A DNA stretch of 13,762 nt from Planctomycetaceae bacterium (GTDB lineage: Bacteria > Planctomycetota > Planctomycetia > Pirellulales > UBA1268), in NCBI GenBank assembly GCA_947453125.1, contig CANGGC010000019.1, positions 1-13,762 on the forward strand, read 5' to 3'. The notes below the pieces were generated by a model that had not been told where the DNA came from, made no database searches, and saw only the letters and a program-made list of their open reading frames with translations. Made by a program: the position numbers and the translations under genes. Positions within the stretch are counted from its first letter, which is position 1. Every line of letters begins with the position of its first letter. Positions 6,333 to 10,800 of this stretch are shown here, piece after piece.

Positions 6333-7682
6333 TCAGCCCAACTCTGGCAGCGGCGTGGGGTTGTCGAGGAGGTACTGCGGCCGGCCGGTGTGATCGCGGA
6401 GCGAGGCCTCGGCCGGGTCGATGCCGAGGTGGCGGTAGAGCGTGGCGAGCACCTCGGCAAAGTGGACGGGGCGGTCGACGATCTCGCCGCCGAGCCGGTC
6501 GGTGGCGCCGATCACCTGCCCGGTGCGGAAGCCGCCGCCGGCGAGCAGCCCACCGCCGACCTGCGGCCAGTGGTCTCTCCCGGCGTCCTTGTTGATCAGT
6601 GGCGTGCGGCCAAACTCCCCCCAGGCGACGACAGCCACATCCTTGTCGAGGCCGCGGGCATGGAGATCCTCGATGAGGGCCGAGAGTCCCTGGTCGAATT
6701 GCGGCAGGTGGGTGTCGCGCATGCCGTTGAAGTTGTCGGAGTGGAAGTCCCAGCGGCCAAAGTTGAGCGTCACGACCCTGGCCCCGGCCTCGACGAGCCG
6801 GCGGGCGACGAGGAAGTGCTCGAGGTTCCGCGGGGCGCCGTCGCCGAACCGGTTGGGATCCCCCTTGCCGTAGCGTTCGCGGACACTTTCGGGCTCCTCT
6901 CCGACGTCGAGCGCCTTGGCGAGCCGGGAGCTGGTGAGAATGTCGAAAGCGCTCCTCGTGAGTGAGTCCATGCCATCGAGGGCTCGCGTGGCGTCGATGT
7001 CGCGCCGCAGCCGATCGACGTCGGTCAGCAGGCTGCGCCGGTCGGCGAGGCGGGCCTGGGTGAGGTCCTTGAGAACGATGTCGGTGCTCGAAGCGCCGTT
7101 GGGGCGGAAGGCGGCGTGCGACACCCCGAGAAAGCCGGGGAGCCCCGGCGAGCCGTACGGAGGGTGACCGGCGTCGGGGGAGAGGCCGACGAAGGCCGGC
7201 ACCGCCTGGTCGACGCTGCCGAGAAGCTTGCTCGTCACTGCCCCCATGCTCGGCCAGCCGCCGGGGGGCTGGTTGCGGACGGTGCGGCCGGTGTAGCAGA
7301 TGAAGGAGTCGTGGTTGCCGTCGGGCGAGCCGTGGACGCTTCGCAGCGGGACGCACTTGTCCATGATCCGGGCGAGCCGCGGCATGTGCTCGCAGATCTC
7401 GATCCCGGGGACGGTGGTCGCGATTGGCTTGAACTCCCCGCGGATCTCCGCCGGAGCGTTCATCTTCAGGTCATACATGTCCTGGTGGCCGGGGGCCCCG
7501 CACATGTAAATCATGATCACCGACTTGTGCGTCCGGCGGCCGGAGGCCTGCTCGGCGGCGAGAATCCGTGGCAGCGAGAGGCCGCCGACGGAGAGGGTGC
7601 CGATGCGGAGCATGTCGCGCCGGGAAAGGCCGTCGCAGAACCGGGCGCCCCGGCCACTTTTCTGGTCAACGATCGAGAGCAT
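6333..7682 (-). CDS. DUF1501 protein B (Tat-exported, alkaline-phosphatase-superfamily-like)
   Basis: A 449-aa full-length DUF1501 protein and the first gene of the leftward run. ATG 7682 has a strong GGAGGA 7 nt upstream and gives MLSIVDQ, like its paralogues; the frame extends to 7742 without a better start. The Tat leader is RFCDGLSRRDMLRIG (14-28), twin Arg 21-22. Motifs: CGAPGHQDMYDLKMNAP (61-77) with D68, where the neighbours have GGGPPHQD or GGPPHQD; RGEF (81-84); VPGIEICEHMPRLA (91-104); WDFHSDNF (311-318); WGEFGRTP (354-361); KDAGRDHWP (365-373); TGRPQY (432-437). It is close to protein A and the rightward DUF1501-C, so the three look like lineage duplications. Role in envelope polymer metabolism is inferred from planctomycete context only. 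Confidence 0.92.
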   Translation of the reverse strand: MLSIVDQKSGRGARFCDGLSRRDMLRIGTLSVGGLSLPRILAAEQASGRRTHKSVIMIYMCGAPGHQDMYDLKMNAPAEIRGEFKPIATTVPGIEICEHMPRLARIMDKCVPLRSVHGSPDGNHDSFICYTGRTVRNQPPGGWPSMGAVTSKLLGSVDQAVPAFVGLSPDAGHPPYGSPGLPGFLGVSHAAFRPNGASSTDIVLKDLTQARLADRRSLLTDVDRLRRDIDATRALDGMDSLTRSAFDILTSSRLAKALDVGEEPESVRERYGKGDPNRFGDGAPRNLEHFLVARRLVEAGARVVTLNFGRWDFHSDNFNGMRDTHLPQFDQGLSALIEDLHARGLDKDVAVVAWGEFGRTPLINKDAGRDHWPQVGGGLLAGGGFRTGQVIGATDRLGGEIVDRPVHFAEVLATLYRHLGIDPAEASLRDHTGRPQYLLDNPTPLPELG

Positions 7683-7852
7683 CGCGTGTTCCTCCAGCCG
7701 CGCCTTGGCAGGGCAGCCCGGCTCCGGCCGTTCCTGCCCCACTTTTTTGGCCTCAGCCCCAGTCCAGCCACCACACCCAACTTTACCGCACCAACCTTGT
7801 CGGCACGAACGGCATCCGCACTCTCCTCTTCGCGCGGTATCTGGCAGCGGCC

Positions 7853-7898
7853 TGACCGCTTCCGGTCATCCTAAGCCATGCCCGCCCATGGGTTTAGG
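7853..7898. promoter_or_regulatory. Two adjacent inverted repeats
   Basis: The first is TGACCG-CTTC-CGGTCA (7853-7868), a perfect 6-bp stem with a tetraloop. One base later the second pairs CCTAA (7870-7874) with TTAGG (7894-7898) and CCATG (7876-7880) with CATGG (7887-7891), around a small internal loop (G opposite GT) and a 6-nt loop. They could be protein-binding palindromes between the divergent promoters, or RNA hairpins if a transcript starts nearby. Neither is followed by a T-tract in either direction, so terminators are unlikely. Confidence 0.45.
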
Positions 7899-7906
7899 TC
7901 GATCGA

Positions 7907-7940
7907 GGGGGCCGGGGCCGGGGCCGAGGGGGGAAAAGGG
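7907..7940 (+). promoter_or_regulatory. G-quadruplex-type G-run cluster with three tandem GGGGCC units
   Basis: The plus strand has five G-runs: G5 (7907-7911), G4 (7914-7917), G4 (7920-7923), G6 (7928-7933) and G3 (7938-7940), with loops CC, CC, CCGA and AAAA. The first three lie in three tandem GGGGCC units (7908-7925). Four runs of four or more G with 2-4 nt loops is a textbook intramolecular G-quadruplex pattern. It lies about 25 bp upstream of the candidate -10 of DUF1501-C. Folding is predicted from pattern only. Confidence 0.55.
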
Positions 7941-7962
7941 ATTCAAGCGGGGTTTTCCGGGG

Positions 7963-7968
7963 TAGAAT
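7963..7968 (+). promoter_or_regulatory. Candidate -10 element for DUF1501-C
   Basis: TAGAAT differs from TATAAT at one position and lies 26 bp before the ATG at 7995, leaving a leader of roughly 20 nt that includes the ribosome binding site. The -35 match is poor (TTCAAG at 7942-7947, 15 bp spacing), so this is a tentative promoter. Confidence 0.35.
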
Positions 7969-7994
7969 CCGAGGACATCCAAGGGGGGCCAACC

Positions 7995-9353
7995 ATGCTC
8001 ACGATCCGCGGCGGTCAGAAGCGCTTCTGCGACGGGGTCAGCCGGCGCGATTTCCTCGCCATCGGTGGCCTGTCGTTCGGCATGGGGGGGCTGTCGCTCG
8101 GCGGGCTCCACCGCCTCGAGGCGGCCCAGGCCGCGGTCGGCGCGGGCTCGAAGCTGGCCCACAAGTCGGTCATCAACATCTTCCTCGGCGGTGGGCCGCC
8201 CCATCAGGATCTCTGGGATCTCAAGCCCGATGCCCCGAGCGAAGTTCGGGGGGAGTTCAAGCCGATCGGGACCAACGTCCCCGGCATCCAGATCTGCGAG
8301 GTGTTTCCCCGCCTCGCGATGCGTACCGACAAGTGCGCGATCATCCGCTCGATCGTCGGCTGCGACGGGGCCCACGCCGCCTTCCAGACCAACACCGGCT
8401 GGACGGAGGCGAGCCTGCGAACCCTCGGCGGCCGCCCCTCCCTCGGCGCCGCCATTGCCAAGATCCAGGGGCCGGTCGACAAGGCCGTGCCGCCGTTTGT
8501 GGGGCTCGCCGCCAAGACACAGCACGGCCCCTGGTCTGACTCGGGGACGGCCGGCTTCCTCGGCCCCGCCTTCGGCCCCTTCCGGCCCGACGGCCCCGAC
8601 ATGGCCAACATGCAGCTCAAGGATGTCTCCCTGGAGCGGCTCTCCGATCGGCGCAGCCTGCTTTCGAGCGTCGACAAGCTCCGCCGCGACGTCGACGCCA
8701 GCGGCACGCTCAACGGGATGGATGCCTTCGAGCAGCGGGCGTTTGACGTCCTCACCGGCTCGAAGCTCCTCGACGCCCTCGACATCTCCAAGGAAGATCC
8801 GGCCGTCCGGGCCGCCTACGGCGACGGCAAGCCGTATCAATTCCAGTACGACGGCGCCCCGACCTGCAACGATCATCTCCTCGTCGCCCGCCGGCTCGTC
8901 GAGGCGGGGGTGCGGGTGGTGAGCCTCTCCTTCGGCCGTTGGGACAGCCATGGCGGCAACTTCGCCATGGTGCGCGACCATGGCCCGAAGCTCGATCAGG
9001 CGCTCTCGGCGCTGATCGACGATCTCGAGAGCCGGGGGATGCTCGGCGACGTCTCGATCGTGGTGTGGGGGGAGTTTGGCCGGACGCCGAAGATCAACAA
9101 GGACGCCGGCCGCGACCACTGGCCGCAGGTGAGCACGGCACTCCTCGCCGGCGGCGGGATGCGCACCGGGCAGGTGATCGGGGCCACCAACCGGCTCGGC
9201 GAGCATGCCACCGACCGCCCTGTCCACGTCCAGGAAGTGCTCGCCACCCTCTATCACAACCTCGGCATCGACACGCAGACCTTCACGGTCGTCGACGCCA
9301 CCGGCCGGCCGCAGTACCTCGTCGACAAGCCGGCGATCGCCGAATTGCTCTGA
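7995..9353 (+). CDS. DUF1501 protein C (Tat-exported, alkaline-phosphatase-superfamily-like)
   Basis: A 452-aa full-length DUF1501 protein, divergent from the other two. ATG 7995 follows AAGGGGGG (7981-7988) with a 6-nt spacer and gives MLTIRGG, matching its paralogues; the open frame back to 7878 crosses the hairpin and G-run region and lacks signal-like sequence. The Tat leader is RFCDGVSRRDFLAIGGLS (10-27), twin Arg 17-18. Motifs: GGGPPHQDLWDLKPDAP (65-81) with D72, RGEF (85-88), VPGIQICEVFPRLA (95-108), WDSHGGNF (316-323), WGEFGRTP (358-365), KDAGRDHWP (369-377) and TGRPQY (436-441). It differs from A and B mainly in the middle (about 125-210). It appears to be a single-gene transcript, with 157 bp before the Fic gene. 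Confidence 0.92.
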   Translation: MLTIRGGQKRFCDGVSRRDFLAIGGLSFGMGGLSLGGLHRLEAAQAAVGAGSKLAHKSVINIFLGGGPPHQDLWDLKPDAPSEVRGEFKPIGTNVPGIQICEVFPRLAMRTDKCAIIRSIVGCDGAHAAFQTNTGWTEASLRTLGGRPSLGAAIAKIQGPVDKAVPPFVGLAAKTQHGPWSDSGTAGFLGPAFGPFRPDGPDMANMQLKDVSLERLSDRRSLLSSVDKLRRDVDASGTLNGMDAFEQRAFDVLTGSKLLDALDISKEDPAVRAAYGDGKPYQFQYDGAPTCNDHLLVARRLVEAGVRVVSLSFGRWDSHGGNFAMVRDHGPKLDQALSALIDDLESRGMLGDVSIVVWGEFGRTPKINKDAGRDHWPQVSTALLAGGGMRTGQVIGATNRLGEHATDRPVHVQEVLATLYHNLGIDTQTFTVVDATGRPQYLVDKPAIAELL

Positions 9354-9379
9354 GCGGGCGTGGATCTGCCAGCTGCGAG

Positions 9380-9502
9380 CCGGCCAAAGAAGCGGCCAAA
9401 CAGGGGCTCAAGCCGCCGAATAGCGGCGTGCGAAGTGCTTTTCCGGCAGGAGGTTGCGCTGTTTCTGACGGCGTCAGTGAACCGGCCAAAAAAGCGGCCA
9501 TA
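9380..9502 (+). repeat. Two direct repeats upstream of the Fic gene
   Basis: A 21-bp element occurs at 9380-9400 and 9482-9502 with two mismatches; both copies start CCGGCCAAA, continue with (G/A)AAGCGGCCA and end in A. Each copy contains GGCC twice. The second copy runs into the palindrome over the Fic start. Spacing is 102 bp start to start. Repeated sites of this kind upstream of a gene with its own DNA-binding domain suggest operator sites. Confidence 0.55.
9412..9427 (+). terminator. Weak hairpin downstream of DUF1501-C
   Basis: GCCGC (9412-9416) pairs with GCGGC (9423-9427) around a CGAATA loop, 58 bp after the DUF1501-C stop. No T-tract follows directly (CTTTT comes about 11 bp later), so it is at best a weak terminator and may instead be part of the Fic control region. 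Confidence 0.2.
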
Positions 9503-9510
9503 ATGGCCGG
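9465..9510 (+). promoter_or_regulatory. Fic promoter/operator region with two palindromes
   Basis: Two perfect odd palindromes lie just upstream of the Fic ATG: CTGACGGCGTCAG (9465-9477) and CGGCCATAATGGCCG (9495-9509). The second contains CATAAT (9499-9504), a one-mismatch -10 element, so bound protein would block the promoter. Transcription from it would begin about 6-7 nt later, at or next to the ATG (9511), and no Shine-Dalgarno is visible, so the mRNA may be leaderless. No good -35 box was found. Confidence 0.5.
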
Positions 9511-10722
9511 ATGAGCGAGCCGGTCGATCGCGGGGAAAACACGAGCCTGATGGAGCCTATGCTCCTGGGCGAATCCTCGCCCCGGCGGGCGGCGCTGGCC
9601 GACAAGGCGCTCGAACTCGTCACTGCCTCGACCCGCCTCGACGGCACGCTGCCGCGGGGAGTCGCCGGTAGCCTCGCCGGCCTCGTCCGCTCGATGAACT
9701 GCTACTACAGCAATCTCATCGAGGGGCACGACACCCACCCGGTGGATATCGAGCGTGCCCTGCGGGCCGACTACAGCGCCGAGCCGCGGAAGCGGGATCT
9801 CCAACTCGAAGCCCGCTCGCACATCGCCGTGCAGGCTTGGATCGATGGAGGATCGCTGGCAGGTCGGGCGTCGACCGCTGCGGCCATCTGCGAAATCCAC
9901 ACGCGGTTCTGTGGCGAACTTCCCGAGTCGCTGCTGACAGTCGGAGACATCGCGACCGGCGGTGGGATTCGTGTGGTGCCGGGGAGTTGGCGGGTGACGG
10001 ACGTGGCCGTCGGTCGTCATCGTGCCGTCAGCCCGGGTGCCGTGGAGCGGTTCATGGAGCGCTTCGAGGCCGTCTACGCGAACCTCGGGAAAATGGAGAC
10101 CATCCTTGCCGTGGCGGCGGCCCACCACCGGCTCCTCTGGATCCATCCGTTTGCTGACGGCAATGGTCGAGTCGCACGGCTCGTGTCGTACGCGATGCTC
10201 CGTGACTCCATCGGGGCCAGTGGCATCTGGTCGATCGCCAGGGGGCTCGCCCGCCGCGAGGTCGGTTACAAGGATCGGCTGGAGGACTGCGACCAGCCCC
10301 GTCGGAGCGGCTTCGACGGCCGTGGGGCGCTCGGCGAGGGAGCGCTCGCCGACTTCATCGAGTTTTTCCTCGATGTCTGCCTCGATCAGGTGACGTTCAT
10401 GGAGCGTTTGGTGCAGCCTGCCGCGCTCACTGGGCGTGTCATCCGGTGGGCCGAAGAGGAAATGGCCGCGGGGCGACTCGCGCCACGATCGGATCGGCTC
10501 CTCGAAGCGTTGCTTCTGCGGGGAGAGTTCGAACGTGGCGACGTCGAACGACTGCTGTCGGTCAGCGAACGGACCGCGAGGCGGACAACGTCGTCCCTGC
10601 TCGAGGCCGGTGCGCTGGTGGCCGACTCGCCCCGGGCTCCGCTGAGGCTGGGCTTTACTGTGAAGGCAGCGCACCGCTGGCTGCCGGGGCTGTTTCCTGA
10701 TCCGCCGACCGGGAGTCGGTGA
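9511..10722 (+). CDS. Class II Fic-domain protein with C-terminal winged-helix-like domain
   Basis: Fic proteins usually transfer AMP from ATP to hydroxyl side chains of target proteins. This 403-aa protein has the full core motif HPFADGNGRVAR (212-223), with catalytic H212, D216 and R220. The N-terminal part carries SNLIEG (67-72), matching the (S/T)xxxE(G/N) inhibitory helix, which makes it class II: E71 should block ATP binding until relieved. A flap-like VPGSWRVTDVAVGRH (156-170) precedes the core. Residues about 326-390 (RLLEALLLRGEFERGDVERLLSV-, SERTARRTTSSLLEAGALV-) look like a winged helix that could bind DNA. ATG 9511 is kept for the longest conserved frame; Met14 (9550) and Met17 (9559) are alternatives. 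No antitoxin-like neighbour is present, as expected when inhibition is intramolecular. Target unknown. Confidence 0.9.
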   Translation: MSEPVDRGENTSLMEPMLLGESSPRRAALADKALELVTASTRLDGTLPRGVAGSLAGLVRSMNCYYSNLIEGHDTHPVDIERALRADYSAEPRKRDLQLEARSHIAVQAWIDGGSLAGRASTAAAICEIHTRFCGELPESLLTVGDIATGGGIRVVPGSWRVTDVAVGRHRAVSPGAVERFMERFEAVYANLGKMETILAVAAAHHRLLWIHPFADGNGRVARLVSYAMLRDSIGASGIWSIARGLARREVGYKDRLEDCDQPRRSGFDGRGALGEGALADFIEFFLDVCLDQVTFMERLVQPAALTGRVIRWAEEEMAAGRLAPRSDRLLEALLLRGEFERGDVERLLSVSERTARRTTSSLLEAGALVADSPRAPLRLGFTVKAAHRWLPGLFPDPPTGSR

Positions 10723-10741
10723 CGGCGCCGCGAAAGCGCCG
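10704..10741. terminator. Tandem hairpins between convergent Fic and cytochrome genes
   Basis: GCCGAC (10704-10709) pairs with GTCGGT (10715-10720), including one G-T pair, across the Fic 3' end. CGGCGC (10723-10728) pairs with GCGCCG (10736-10741) around a 7-nt loop directly after the stop. They lie in the 78-bp gap between two convergent genes, where termination must occur. There is no T-tract on either strand, so intrinsic termination is doubtful in this GC-rich DNA. Confidence 0.3.
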
Positions 10742-10800
10742 CCCCCGGCGCCCGGCCGTCGCGAGCCGAGCAGGCGGTGAATGAAGGAATCCGCCGCCGC

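Larger units (their letters stand above)
7683..7994. other. Divergent intergenic region between two DUF1501 genes
   Basis: This 312-bp non-coding gap separates leftward DUF1501-B from rightward DUF1501-C and should hold both promoters. The left part (7683-7852) is unremarkable apart from the DUF1501-B ribosome binding site and a T6 run at 7743-7748. The right part holds two adjacent hairpins (7853-7898), a G-run cluster (7907-7940) and a -10-like TAGAAT (7963-7968). The in-frame ATG at 7878 falls inside one hairpin and is not a credible start. No small gene was recognised here. Confidence 0.6.

Noticed and set aside
6031..7356. Minus-strand open frame (441 codons) spanning parts of both leftward DUF1501 genes in a shifted frame
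   Set aside because: It overlaps two intact DUF1501 genes and yields an Arg/Pro/His-rich sequence; it is a frame shadow, not a fusion.
7878..7994. N-terminal extension of DUF1501-C from the ATG at 7878
   Set aside because: The extra 39 residues are Gly/Ala-rich, come from the hairpin and G-run region, would bury the Tat motif, and lack a ribosome binding site; ATG 7995 has one and matches the paralogues.
7866..9257. Minus-strand open frame (463 codons) opposite DUF1501-C
   Set aside because: The plus strand has a Tat leader and all DUF1501 motifs; the antisense product has none.
9283..10674. Minus-strand open frame (463 codons) opposite the Fic gene
   Set aside because: The plus strand carries the complete Fic motif and inhibitory helix; the antisense product has no recognisable domain and no ribosome binding site stood out.
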